From Lysobacteraceae bacterium UBA6001 (lineage in GTDB: Bacteria; Pseudomonadota; Gammaproteobacteria; Xanthomonadales; Xanthomonadaceae), in assembly GCA_002429615.1 (NCBI GenBank), contig DJAN01000099.1:1-43091 (forward strand): a stretch of DNA of 43,091 nucleotides, given 5' to 3'. The notes beneath the pieces were generated by a model. That model saw only the letters and a list, made by a program, of their open reading frames with translations, did not search any database and was not told where the DNA came from. The translations under genes were made by a program, and so were the position numbers. Position 1 is the first letter of the stretch. Every line of letters begins with the position of its first letter. This document shows, one piece after another, positions 1 through 11,466 of the stretch.

Positions 1-297
1 GACGCCGCGGCCGGCCGCCGCGCGCACGCTCTCTTCCTTCACCGAGATATGCGGATTGCTGACCGAGGGAATGCCCTCCATCAGGTCGAACGTGCACGGG
101 TACTGGCCGGCGAACATCCGGCTGCCACACATGTAATAGCCGGTGGCCGCACTGCCATGCGCGTCGAGCGCACCACCGAAGCCGGGGGTGGCTTCGAACA
201 CGGTGATGTCTTCACCCGCGATGGCCGCATCCCGGATCAGGAAGGCGGCGCCTGCCAGCGACGCGATGCCGCTGCCCACGAAGTAATGCCTGCTCAT
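1..297 (-). CDS. ohyA: Oleate hydratase, N-terminal part (runs off the window)
   Basis: Translating the minus strand from the ATG at 297 gives 99 open codons to the window edge. The protein starts MSRHYFVGSGIASLAGAAFL, an FAD-binding Rossmann turn, then has RDAAIAGEDITVFE and a glycine-rich stretch. GYYMCGSRMF followed by CTFDLMEGIPS near residues 53-78 is typical of oleate hydratases (the former myosin-cross-reactive antigen family). These cytoplasmic FAD enzymes add water to the cis-9 double bond of oleate to give 10-hydroxystearate; usual length is above 550 residues, so over 80% is missing here. The lipase gene lies just upstream in the same direction, which could supply free oleic acid (inference). 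Identity is based on the N-terminus only. Confidence 0.8.
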   Translation of the reverse strand, partial: MSRHYFVGSGIASLAGAAFLIRDAAIAGEDITVFEATPGFGGALDAHGSAATGYYMCGSRMFAGQYPCTFDLMEGIPSVSNPHISVKEESVRAAAGRGV

Positions 298-299
298 TC

Positions 300-403
300 G
301 CCAAGTCCATGCGAGGGTCGGGGGCGCCGGGCGTGCCCCCGCGCGCGCCGACCGCGCGAGGGTAAGGCCGGCCGATGCTATTGCGGTGTGAAGCCCGTCG
401 CGA
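300..403. other. Lipase-oleate hydratase intergenic region with a short hairpin
   Basis: This 104-bp gap between two minus-strand genes contains a 6-bp GGGGGC/GCCCCC hairpin (320-325 with 335-340). There is no T-run, so it looks more like an mRNA processing or stabilising structure than a clear terminator. Confidence 0.3.
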
Positions 404-2059
404 TCAGGCGTTCCAGGCGGAAATACGGAACTGCAGCCGGCCTTTCACCCCGGGCCGGGTCGGGATGCGCTCGCCATGCGGGCCGATGCTGAAGCTGTCG
501 AACGGGATATCGATGTTCACGCTGCGCTGCCGCAACTGGTCGGCGGAGACATCCACGTCCTGGGTCGGGCTGCTGACGCCGGCATCCTGCCAGGCATAAC
601 GGACTTTCCACGCCGTGCCCGCGCGCGCCGGCGGGATCATCGACAGCACGATGGAGTTGCGGAACAAATAGCCGCCCTCGTAGTGCTGGTTGATCCACAG
701 CTTGCGCTCGATCTCGTAGTCCGGCACGCGGATGCCGAGCGTCATGCCATAGGACAGCGAGCGGTCGGTATCGTCCACCTTGGCCGCGTTGGCGAGGAAT
801 ACCGACGACAGGTAATGCGGCACCTCCTTCTTCCAGGTCGCATGGCGGATGCAGGCCACAGAGTCCTCCTCGGCGACGCGGCGGGTGAGATACCACAGCT
901 TGCCGCGCGGAGAGGCGAGCATCTCGACCTGGTACAGCGCGTCGATCGCGCGCCCCTCGTCCTGCGCCTGCTGCACCTTGTCCGGCAGGCGGATCTCGTC
1001 CAGCTGCAGCCACACATCCACGCGCACATCGCCGAACAGGAAACGCGCCAGGTTCTGGAACGCTTCCTCGCTGTTGACGATGCCGTAGAAGCCGGAGTGC
1101 GAGCGGTAGGCGTAGGCGCGTGCAGCGTAGTCGCCCAGGCTGCCATCGGCATTGACGCCCTGCAGCGTGGCGTTCTCGATCTTGACCAGCCCGTCGCTGC
1201 CGTTGCCGACAAAGGTGCGCGACAGGCCGGCGGCGGCATCGTAGTCGGCGCGGTTGGTGCCGACCATGCAGAACACCTGGCGCGAGGGGAACAGCGCTTC
1301 CGGCAGCAGGTCGACGCGGCCGTCGTTCTGCTTCGGCAGGTCGCCCAGGGCGAGGTACTTCGGCATGCGCTTGTCGCGGTCGAAGTTGTCGACATCGAAG
1401 GCGGTCAGCCAGCTCGGCACGTTGCCGCCGGCCACGTCGATGCCGTTGTGCGGCGTCGCATAGGTGAACAGCTTGTCCACGCAGCCGTGCATCTTCGCCA
1501 CGTCCAATGCCGGGTTCTGCAGGAAGGCGCGCGCGACCAGGCCACCCATCGAATGTGCGACGAGGTAGCAGCGGAAATCCGCAGGTTTGACCTGGTTGGC
1601 GGGATTGGCGCAGATCAGCTCGCGCACCCGGGCGATCAACTGCGACAGCCGCTGCGCCGACTCCTCGATACTCGGCGCCTTGCCGCCGCCGAACAGCGAG
1701 GACGCCGGGTCGTAGTAGCGATGGATCACCACCGACCGCGAGCCGAGCTGGTTGCCGGTGGGCTGGTTCTCGGCGCTGGATTCCCAGCCCGGGTCGAGGA
1801 TGTCCTGGCCGTCCTCGTAGACATCGCTGTAGTCGAACTCGGACATCAGCCGCACCACCGGCGACTCGAACACGTACTTGCGCGGCGCACGGTCGCGCTC
1901 GGCCACGGCCCGGTAGACGGTGGAGCCGAGATTGAAGCCGCAGAACGGATCGGCGCTGGTCTGGTCCATCTCGTTGCGGGTCATCGCGTAACCGCGCACG
2001 TAGACGATGGGGTAGTACGGCGGCGTCCAGGGCGTCTTCTTGAGGGCGGCCTTGGCCAT
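404..2059 (-). CDS. Alpha/beta-hydrolase, lipase/esterase-like protein (551 aa)
   Basis: The ATG at 2059 is preceded by AGGAG about ten bases upstream. The reading frame stays open further upstream, but that part translates the REP repeat and is not accepted. The nucleophile elbow is AHSMGG (Ser170) after a hydrophobic strand (CYLVAHS), and the early YPIVYVRG segment matches the oxyanion strand seen in PGAP1-like and triacylglycerol lipases. Acid and histidine candidates are in NGSDGL and YRSHSGF. The last ~170 residues look like a separate beta-rich domain. No signal peptide is visible, so it is probably cytoplasmic or exported by an unusual route. It lies 106 bp before the oleate hydratase gene and may be cotranscribed with it. 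Substrate unknown. Confidence 0.75.
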   Translation of the reverse strand: MAKAALKKTPWTPPYYPIVYVRGYAMTRNEMDQTSADPFCGFNLGSTVYRAVAERDRAPRKYVFESPVVRLMSEFDYSDVYEDGQDILDPGWESSAENQPTGNQLGSRSVVIHRYYDPASSLFGGGKAPSIEESAQRLSQLIARVRELICANPANQVKPADFRCYLVAHSMGGLVARAFLQNPALDVAKMHGCVDKLFTYATPHNGIDVAGGNVPSWLTAFDVDNFDRDKRMPKYLALGDLPKQNDGRVDLLPEALFPSRQVFCMVGTNRADYDAAAGLSRTFVGNGSDGLVKIENATLQGVNADGSLGDYAARAYAYRSHSGFYGIVNSEEAFQNLARFLFGDVRVDVWLQLDEIRLPDKVQQAQDEGRAIDALYQVEMLASPRGKLWYLTRRVAEEDSVACIRHATWKKEVPHYLSSVFLANAAKVDDTDRSLSYGMTLGIRVPDYEIERKLWINQHYEGGYLFRNSIVLSMIPPARAGTAWKVRYAWQDAGVSSPTQDVDVSADQLRQRSVNIDIPFDSFSIGPHGERIPTRPGVKGRLQFRISAWNA

Positions 2060-2217
2060 GGCGGCATGCTCCTGCTGAACGATCGTGGGGAACGCTAAGG
2101 AGACAACGGCGGGCAAAGCCCGCGAAGGCCAGAGTGTGCCGGCACGCCGTCCCAGCAGCCGAGACGGCGGTCGCGGTTGGAGAGCCGGTTTGGAAACGCC
2201 TATGCCCCGCTCCTCTC

Positions 2218-2374
2218 TTGTAGGAGCGGCTTCAGCCGCGACTGCCATGCCGGTATGCGCGACAAACTTCGGGTTCATCTGGTCGCCTGGTCCGGCGAGC
2301 CGTGGGGTATGACGCCGCGATCATCGACATCGCGGGCGCGGGCATGGCAGTCGCGGCTGAAGCCGCTCCTACAA
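2218..2374. repeat. REP-like inverted pair with 34-bp perfect arms
   Basis: Bases 2218-2251 and 2341-2374 are exact reverse complements (34 of 34) around an 89-bp spacer. Each arm holds the core GTAGGAGCGGCTTCAGCC found at four other places in this window. The pair fills most of the 349-bp gap (2060-2408) between the end of hemB and the start of the lipase gene; I see no gene there. Such elements are common between genes in Xanthomonadaceae and Pseudomonas. This pair has longer arms and a longer spacer than the compact copies at 11313 and 38473. Confidence 0.85.
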
Positions 2375-2408
2375 GGGAGGAAAGCCTGCCATGCCCTCGA
2401 CGCGGGCT

Positions 2409-4344
<1,936 letters not shown>

Positions 4345-4433
4345 CGGGGAGGCCGCCCGCGCGCGCGGGGCGCAGGCGAAAGCATCGAGGGCGGAAGGTG
4401 GGCGTCATTCTACGCCCGGGTCGGTCACCCCTG

Positions 4434-4483
4434 CTGCGACCGCCGGTCGCAGGGGGCGGCACGGCGTGTTCCGCCGCCGTGCC
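4434..4483 (-). terminator. Two adjacent hairpins downstream of the 82-aa membrane protein gene
   Basis: CTGCGACC/GGTCGCAG (434-441 with 445-452, three-base loop) is followed by GGCACGGCG/CGCCGTGCC (4458-4466 with 4475-4483, eight-base loop). They lie just past the stop at 4493 and before the bestrophin gene. There is no clean U-tract, so termination strength is uncertain. Confidence 0.45.
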
Positions 4484-4492
4484 GTCCGGGCA

Positions 4493-4741
4493 TCAGAGAA
4501 TGCCGCCGCCCAGCGTCAGCCGCAGCACGCCGACCACGATCACCAGCACGTTGAGCAGCAGGCCGGTCTTGGCGCGGCCACGGTTGAGCGGTGCGGTGAA
4601 CAGGATGCCGATGGCGGCAATGATGGCGCCGACCGCCGCGAACGGAATCACGAACCAGTTGCCCCACCCCAGCAGCGGGATGAAGGCCACGACCATCCAC
4701 AAGATCGCCACGATGCCCCAGAGCAGGCTGATCAGTCCCAT
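4493..4741 (-). CDS. Small membrane protein of unknown function (82 aa)
   Basis: The start at 4741 (MGLISLLWGIVAILWMVVAF) is chosen because AAGGAGA lies nine bases upstream. Three hydrophobic stretches (about residues 2-22, 28-48 and 58-76) suggest a small inner-membrane protein with two or three passes. NRGRAKTG between the last two is a short basic loop. The layout resembles small DUF4190-like or superinfection-immunity-like membrane proteins, but no signature is strong enough to name it. It is followed by two hairpins and then the bestrophin and hemB genes on the same strand. Confidence 0.7.
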   Translation of the reverse strand: MGLISLLWGIVAILWMVVAFIPLLGWGNWFVIPFAAVGAIIAAIGILFTAPLNRGRAKTGLLLNVLVIVVGVLRLTLGGGIL

Positions 4742-4940
4742 CCAACATCTCCTTCCATGCAGGTTGGCCCACACGATACCGTGCCTGACCGCTTCAGACC
4801 CCTGCCATCGGTTGCCCCACCGACGACCTGCCTTTTGCCGTTCCCGTCACGGTGCCACTCGCAGGCTGCGGACAGGACGAAAGTCCGGCACGATTCAGTG
4901 CGGGGGCGGGATCATCCGCCCAACGATCGAGGGAGACGCC

Positions 4941-5399
4941 ATGAAGACCACCATCGCCGCTACCTGCCTCGCCCTGGCGCTGGCCGGCTGCGCCAGTTCG
5001 TCCAAGGTGATGCTCGGCAGCCCCAGGCCGCCGGTGGATCCGGCCGTCGTGCAGGTCTATGCCACCACCCCGCCCGGCGCGGTGGAGATCGCGCAGGTCG
5101 AGGCCACCAGCGCGGTCGGCTTCGGCACCCAGGGCCAGACCGACGCGGCCCTGGTCCGGCTCAAGCAGGAAGCGGCCAAGCTCGGCGCCAACGGCATCGT
5201 CCTGGTCGGCGTGGGCGCCAACGGGCGTTCGCCGGCCTCGGTGTCGGTGGGCGCGGGCTCGTGGGGCTCGCATGTCGGCGGTGGCGTCGGCATCGGCATT
5301 CCCACCCAGCAGAAGAGCGCCGCGGGCGTGGCGATCTACGTGCCGCCGGGCACGCCGGCGCAGCCGGTGCCGATGGATCATCCGCCGGCCGGCGAATAA
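4941..5399 (+). CDS. Small predicted lipoprotein, glycine-rich (152 aa)
   Basis: The N-terminus MKTTIAATCLALALAGCASS is a lipoprotein signal with lipobox LAGC (Cys17 becomes the lipidated residue). After it comes a domain with VQVYATTPPGAVEIAQVEA, then a lysine/alanine-rich helix (LVRLKQEAAKLGANGIVLV) and a glycine-rich segment. The pattern of a short helix followed by NGIVLVGV recalls the YbjQ/DUF4156-type small envelope proteins that monitor LGANAV motifs, but I cannot assign it firmly. Aspartate is absent at +2, so outer-membrane sorting is expected. GAGGGAG precedes the ATG. A convergent terminator hairpin follows. Confidence 0.75.
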   Translation: MKTTIAATCLALALAGCASSSKVMLGSPRPPVDPAVVQVYATTPPGAVEIAQVEATSAVGFGTQGQTDAALVRLKQEAAKLGANGIVLVGVGANGRSPASVSVGAGSWGSHVGGGVGIGIPTQQKSAAGVAIYVPPGTPAQPVPMDHPPAGE

Positions 5400-5416
5400 G
5401 CCACCGCCACAACGAG

Positions 5417-5444
5417 GAAGGGCGCCGTTTTCGCGGCGCCCTTC
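5417..5444. terminator. Bidirectional hairpin between the lipoprotein and DUF885 genes
   Basis: GAAGGGCGCCG and CGGCGCCCTTC form an 11-bp stem around TTTTCG, between converging genes ending at 5399 and 5450. The following T-run is short (TGCTTT). Confidence 0.7.
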
Positions 5445-5449
5445 TGCTT

Positions 5450-7270
5450 TCAGCCCTTCTTCTTGGCGGGCGCCTTGCCCAGCTGCGCGGGGATGAAGAC
5501 TTCCTCCACCGCCTTGGCCAGCTGGTCCGGCGGCAGCAGCCCCTGGTCGAGCAGGAAGTTGTTGAACTTCAACCGGTCGAACTTCGGCCCCAGCGCCAGC
5601 TCGGTGCGCATGCGCAGTTCCAGGATGCGGCTGTAGCCGTAGAAGTAGCTGCCGGCCTGGCCGGGGGCGCGCACCATGTAGCGGTCCAGTTCCTGCCGCG
5701 CCATCGCCGGCGACAGGCCGACCTTGTCTTCCAGCACCTGGCGCGCGCTCTCGCGGTCGATCAGGCCCAGGTTGAGCATCGGGTCGAGCATCGCGCGCGC
5801 GGCACGCAGCAGGCGGAACTGCAGGGCGATCAGCTGCCCGTCCAGCGGCTCGTAGGGCACCATCTCGGCCTCGGCGTACAGCGCCCAGCCTTCGACGTTG
5901 ACCGAGTTGAAGGCGAACATGCTGCGCGCCAGCGACACGCCACGCTCCACCATCGCGGTGAACTGCAGCTCATGGCCGGGGCGGCCTTCATGCGCGCTCA
6001 GCGTCCATGCCGCCGAACCGAAGTTGAAGTCGTCGTACTGCTCCTTCTTGCCGCCATCAGCCTGCGGGTTGCCCAGCGGCAGCACGAACTGGCCCTGCTG
6101 GCCGGTGTTGCCCACCAGCGGCGCGGGCAGGAAATGCGGCGCCGGCTGGGCGGCGCTTTCGGCCGGCGAGCCCAGTCGCATCTGCATCGGGCGCTGCGGC
6201 ACATCGACGATGCCCTGCTTGCGGATGATCGGATCGATGTCGTCGATCACGCCGCGGTAGTAATGCTCCAGCTGGTCATCGGCGATCTTGTCGCGCTTCA
6301 GCGCGCGGATCACGTCCACGTAGTCGCCGCCTTCCGGCAGGCCCTTGGCCTTGGCCACCAGCGGCGCCAGCTGGCGCATCGCCGAACGCGTTTCCATGAA
6401 CTCGACCTGGGCGCGGTCGATCAGCACCTGCGGTTCCACGCCGATGCCCACCTGCTTGAGCTGGAACGCATACAGCGGCGCCGGCAGGCGCGCGTCCTCG
6501 CGCGCCTTCGGCAGCACCTGGGTGCGGGTCCAGTCGGCATAGGCCTGCAGCTGGTCGGCGCTGGCCTTCAGCGCCTCGTCGGCACCGGCGATCTTGTACT
6601 TGCCGAACAGGTCCTTGATGCCTTCGATGTAGGTGTCCACGTTCGCCAGCGCCTGCTCGACCTCACGCTTGGTCGGCTGCAGCAGCTGCGGATTGGACAG
6701 GCGTTCGGTATAGCCGGCCTTGGCCAGCTCGGCGAGCGGCTTGCTGCCCGGCGCCAGGCCAACATAGGCCTTGAGCCGGCCCAGCGCGCTGGCGCGGCGT
6801 TCCGGCGGGGTCTGGTCGGAGAGCAGGTTGTTGATGCCGCTGAACACCGTCTGCGGCACGTCCACCCACGGCAGCAGGTAGCGCTCGTTGAGCTCGCTGC
6901 CTTCGATCTCCTGGTCGATGGCATGGATCAGGATCGCCAGATCCTGGCGCACGTCATTGTCCTTCTCCACCGCCAGCTTGCCCTGCAGCTCGGTGCGCGC
7001 CTTGGCCAGCGCGGCGCGATAGCGCGCGTCGTGGTCCGGGCCGAGGTCGACGACCTTGTCGTCATAGCCCGGCACGCCGAAGAAGCCGACCAGTTCCGGC
7101 TGGAACGGGCCCTGCGCATCGAGCAGGATCTGCGCGAAGGCGTTGCTGCGTTCCACCCAGGCCGGCGCGGTGGGCTTGGCGGCCGCCGCCTTGGCAGCGG
7201 GCGCGGCCTGCGACACGAGGGGCAGGGGCGCGAGCAGCGCCAGCGAGACAGCGAGGACGAGCGGCTTCAT
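5450..7270 (-). CDS. Secreted DUF885 family protein (putative metallohydrolase, 606 aa)
   Basis: The signal peptide is MKPLVLAVSLALLAPLPLVS with cleavage likely after AQA/AAPA near residue 23-26, pointing to the periplasm. The body is largely helical. The family signature HEGRPGHELQ (427-436) resembles an HExxPGH zinc-binding site, and EGWALYAE (460-467) supplies a further glutamate, as in DUF885 proteins thought to be related to gluzincin-type peptidases. The C-terminus is lysine-rich (APAKKKG). Length fits the family (about 580-620). Substrate unknown. It stands alone, convergent to the lipoprotein gene, and begins about 90 bp after the Coa1-like gene on the same strand. Confidence 0.85.
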   Translation of the reverse strand: MKPLVLAVSLALLAPLPLVSQAAPAAKAAAAKPTAPAWVERSNAFAQILLDAQGPFQPELVGFFGVPGYDDKVVDLGPDHDARYRAALAKARTELQGKLAVEKDNDVRQDLAILIHAIDQEIEGSELNERYLLPWVDVPQTVFSGINNLLSDQTPPERRASALGRLKAYVGLAPGSKPLAELAKAGYTERLSNPQLLQPTKREVEQALANVDTYIEGIKDLFGKYKIAGADEALKASADQLQAYADWTRTQVLPKAREDARLPAPLYAFQLKQVGIGVEPQVLIDRAQVEFMETRSAMRQLAPLVAKAKGLPEGGDYVDVIRALKRDKIADDQLEHYYRGVIDDIDPIIRKQGIVDVPQRPMQMRLGSPAESAAQPAPHFLPAPLVGNTGQQGQFVLPLGNPQADGGKKEQYDDFNFGSAAWTLSAHEGRPGHELQFTAMVERGVSLARSMFAFNSVNVEGWALYAEAEMVPYEPLDGQLIALQFRLLRAARAMLDPMLNLGLIDRESARQVLEDKVGLSPAMARQELDRYMVRAPGQAGSYFYGYSRILELRMRTELALGPKFDRLKFNNFLLDQGLLPPDQLAKAVEEVFIPAQLGKAPAKKKG

Positions 7271-7359
7271 CGGGCGGTTCCTTGAACGAGGATGAGCGCA
7301 CGCTACGCGTGGGCGCAGTGGGCGGCAATCTCCCGAAGGTCATGTGCCGCTCGACACCC

Positions 7360-7833
7360 TCACGGTTCGCAGTGGGTGGCGTCCGTGGCCGGCGGATCGT
7401 GCGGGAAGTCGACCTGGATGCCCTCGCCGGAAAAGGACAGCACGCGGTATTGCCACTGCCCGCCTTCACGCTGGGCGTCGACGTAGAGGTGGCCTTTGCC
7501 GCGCGGGCCGCGCAGGGTGATGTCCAGGTTCGCGGTGCCGTTGCCCCCCTGCGTGCTGATCTGGCCCATCGGCAGCCAGCCCTCCTCGATCGGCGCGCCC
7601 AGCGCGGCGGCCACGCGTGGCTCCTGCCGCGCCAGCGCGACGGCGCGCTGATACGGCTCCACGGATTTCATCATGCGGCCGCCCAGCACCAGCAGGCCGA
7701 AGATGGAGGCGACGAAGAGCGCGATGGCCACCACCGCGATGACCGGCACCGCCCATTTCCAATGGCGGTCCCACCAGCCACGCGGGCGGTTGCCGGGCAA
7801 CGGGGGTGGCACGACGGCGGTGGGCGTGGTCAT
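7360..7833 (-). CDS. Cytochrome c oxidase assembly factor Coa1-like membrane protein (157 aa)
   Basis: The start at 7833 (MTTPTAVVPPPLPGNRPRGW) was chosen because the longer frame upstream translates the REP sequence at 7906. A proline-rich cytoplasmic tail is followed by one transmembrane helix (about residues 28-52, WAVPVIAVVAIALFVASIFG). The periplasmic domain has VALARQEPRVAAALGAPIEE, then GTANLDITLRGPRGKGHLYV and WQYRVLSFSGEGIQVDF. This helix plus ~80-residue alpha/beta layout is the Coa1/Tim21-like fold common in Xanthomonadaceae. No oxidase genes are nearby, so a role in oxidase assembly is inferred from the family only. Confidence 0.65.
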   Translation of the reverse strand: MTTPTAVVPPPLPGNRPRGWWDRHWKWAVPVIAVVAIALFVASIFGLLVLGGRMMKSVEPYQRAVALARQEPRVAAALGAPIEEGWLPMGQISTQGGNGTANLDITLRGPRGKGHLYVDAQREGGQWQYRVLSFSGEGIQVDFPHDPPATDATHCEP

Positions 7834-7905
7834 GGGTCCCTGGCGTTCCTTGCAGGCGGAGAGGCTTAGTGTGCCGGGGCGAGGATGGGGGTTGTCCAGT
7901 GCGCT

Positions 7906-7933
7906 GCGGTCGCGGCTGAAGCCGCTCCTACAA
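7906..7933. repeat. Single REP-like arm
   Basis: GCGGTCGCGGCTGAAGCCGC continuing into TCCTACAA is the reverse orientation of the core seen at 2218, 11313 and 38473. No partner arm lies nearby. It sits between the Coa1-like gene (start 7833) and the 2-oxoglutarate oxygenase gene (start 8038), i.e. in a divergent promoter region. Confidence 0.8.
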
Positions 7934-8037
7934 GGGGGCGATGGGACACGGTGTGGGTCACGGTCCGGGCCAGGCGATGGCCTTGTCGGGAAGAACTGGG
8001 GGAAAATCACCGTTCCCCCGTACCGGTCTGCTCACGG

Positions 8038-8961
8038 ATGACCCCAACGCCTCCGCCCCTGATCCACCCCGCCGTCGCCGCGCAGCTCGCGCGCTGGCAG
8101 GCCGAGTTCAACGCGGCGCAGCCGTTCCGTCATGTGGTGATCGACGACTTCTTCGCGCCCGACGTGGCGCAGGCCCTGCTCGACACTTTCCCGGGGTTCG
8201 ATCGCGGCAACTCGGTGGGCGATGACGGCCGCCAGGGCAACAAGTCGGTGCTGGAACGCATCCGCGGCCTCGGCGGTGCGTGGTCGGGGCTGGATGACGG
8301 CATCCAGTCGGCCCCGTTCCTGCAGTGGGTCGGCCAGCTCACCGGCATCGACGAGCTGCTCTACGACCCCTTCTACCTGGGCGGCGGCACCCACGAGAAC
8401 CGGCATGGCCAGGCGCTGAGCGCGCATATCGACTTCAACTACCACCCCAGCGAACGCTGGCATCGCCGGCTCAACCTCATCGTCTACCTCAACCCGGAAT
8501 GGGACGCGGCGTGGGGCGGCAACCTGGAGCTGTATCGCGATCCCTACGCCGAACCCACGCCGCAGGTGCGCGTGGTGCCCGCGTTCAACCGCTGCGTGAT
8601 CTTCGAGACCACCGAGCACAGCTGGCATGCGTTCGACCAGATCACCTTGCCGGAAGACCAGCGCGAGCTGAGCCGGCGTTCGGTGGCACTGTATTTCTAC
8701 AGCCGCGACCGGCCGGCGGAAGAAGTCGCCGGGCGCCACACCACGCACTACGTGGATGCGGGCATTCCGGCGCACCTGCATGCCGGACACACGCTGAGCG
8801 AAGCCGACATGGCGGCGCTGCGGCAGATCGTCGGCCAGCGCGACCAGCGCCTGCGCGACCTGTATGCGGAGAACTCGCGCCTGCTGCAGGCACAGGACCG
8901 CGGCTTCGGCGGCCACCTGCTCTATCTCGCCAAACGCCTGTACGTCAGGACACGGCGCTAA
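8038..8961 (+). CDS. 2-oxoglutarate/Fe(II)-dependent oxygenase, prolyl-hydroxylase-like (307 aa)
   Basis: The ATG at 8038 (MTPTPPPLIHPAVAAQLARW) is the first plausible start after the REP sequence that the longer frame would translate. PFRHVVIDDFFAPDVAQALL begins the double-stranded beta-helix domain. The iron ligands fit AHIDFNYH (HxD) and the distal histidine in TTEHSWHAF; RRSVALYFYS contains the 2-oxoglutarate-binding arginine. After residue ~260 a helical tail (DQRLRDLYAENSRLLQAQDR) looks coiled-coil, and it ends with a basic segment. The domain belongs to the 2OG-FeII_Oxy_3 group; substrate unknown (small molecule, sugar or protein side chain). It converges on the dipeptidyl peptidase gene across a strong hairpin. 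Confidence 0.85.
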   Translation: MTPTPPPLIHPAVAAQLARWQAEFNAAQPFRHVVIDDFFAPDVAQALLDTFPGFDRGNSVGDDGRQGNKSVLERIRGLGGAWSGLDDGIQSAPFLQWVGQLTGIDELLYDPFYLGGGTHENRHGQALSAHIDFNYHPSERWHRRLNLIVYLNPEWDAAWGGNLELYRDPYAEPTPQVRVVPAFNRCVIFETTEHSWHAFDQITLPEDQRELSRRSVALYFYSRDRPAEEVAGRHTTHYVDAGIPAHLHAGHTLSEADMAALRQIVGQRDQRLRDLYAENSRLLQAQDRGFGGHLLYLAKRLYVRTRR

Positions 8962-8974
8962 CTTCCCTTCCGCA

Positions 8975-9000
8975 GGCTGCCCGCCATGCGGCGGGCAGCC
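8975..9000. terminator. Bidirectional hairpin between oxygenase and dipeptidyl peptidase genes
   Basis: GGCTGCCCGCC and GGCGGGCAGCC form a perfect 11-bp stem with loop ATGC, in the 45-bp gap between convergent stops. There is no long T-run on either side, so it may act as an mRNA 3' end stabiliser or weak terminator. Confidence 0.65.
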
Positions 9001-9006
9001 GTTCGC

Positions 9007-11250
<2,244 letters not shown>

Positions 11251-11312
11251 CTATGTCTGGCGATATGCGGGCGCGCCGGGACCTGGCCGGCGCCGCCTTG
11301 GCACCCCGCTAT

Positions 11313-11374
11313 TGTAGGAGCGGCTTCAGCCGCGACCGCCGGGGTGTCGGGTCGCGGCTGAAGCCGCTCCTACA
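11313..11374. repeat. REP-like hairpin (24-bp perfect arms) in the divergent DPP IV-radA gap
   Basis: TGTAGGAGCGGCTTCAGCCG continuing to CGAC (11313-11336) is exactly inverted at 11351-11374 around a 14-base loop. As RNA it would be a very stable hairpin. It lies between divergent genes starting at 11235 (minus) and 11467 (plus), an unusual place, because transcripts of both genes begin on either side of it. Confidence 0.9.
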
Positions 11375-11466
11375 GGGGCGCTGCAGTCGCGATCCGACCC
11401 GCTGCGTCGCGCCTGTTGAGACCCGCCCGGCTATCCTGTCCTCCTTCCCAGCGGATACGAACAGCG

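Noticed and set aside
1..40. Adapter sequence at the left edge (GCGCACGCTCTCTTCC looks a little like reversed adapter)
   Set aside because: The match to CGACGCTCTTCCGATCT is interrupted, and the bases fit the oleate hydratase reading frame (SVKEES).
2060..2278. N-terminal extension of the lipase by 73 codons
   Set aside because: It translates the REP repeat (VAAEAAPT-like) and has no ribosome binding site; the ATG at 2059 has AGGAG.
4466..7285. A 939-codon plus-strand open frame over the lipoprotein and DUF885 genes
   Set aside because: It is antisense to the DUF885 gene and out of frame with the lipoprotein gene; the composition is Arg/Ala/Gln-rich shadow coding.
7834..8010. Extension of the Coa1-like gene to 8010
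   Set aside because: It runs through the REP arm and the divergent promoter of the oxygenase gene.
7885..8037. Extension of the 2-oxoglutarate oxygenase upstream to 7885
   Set aside because: It also translates the REP arm; conserved protein starts at 8038.
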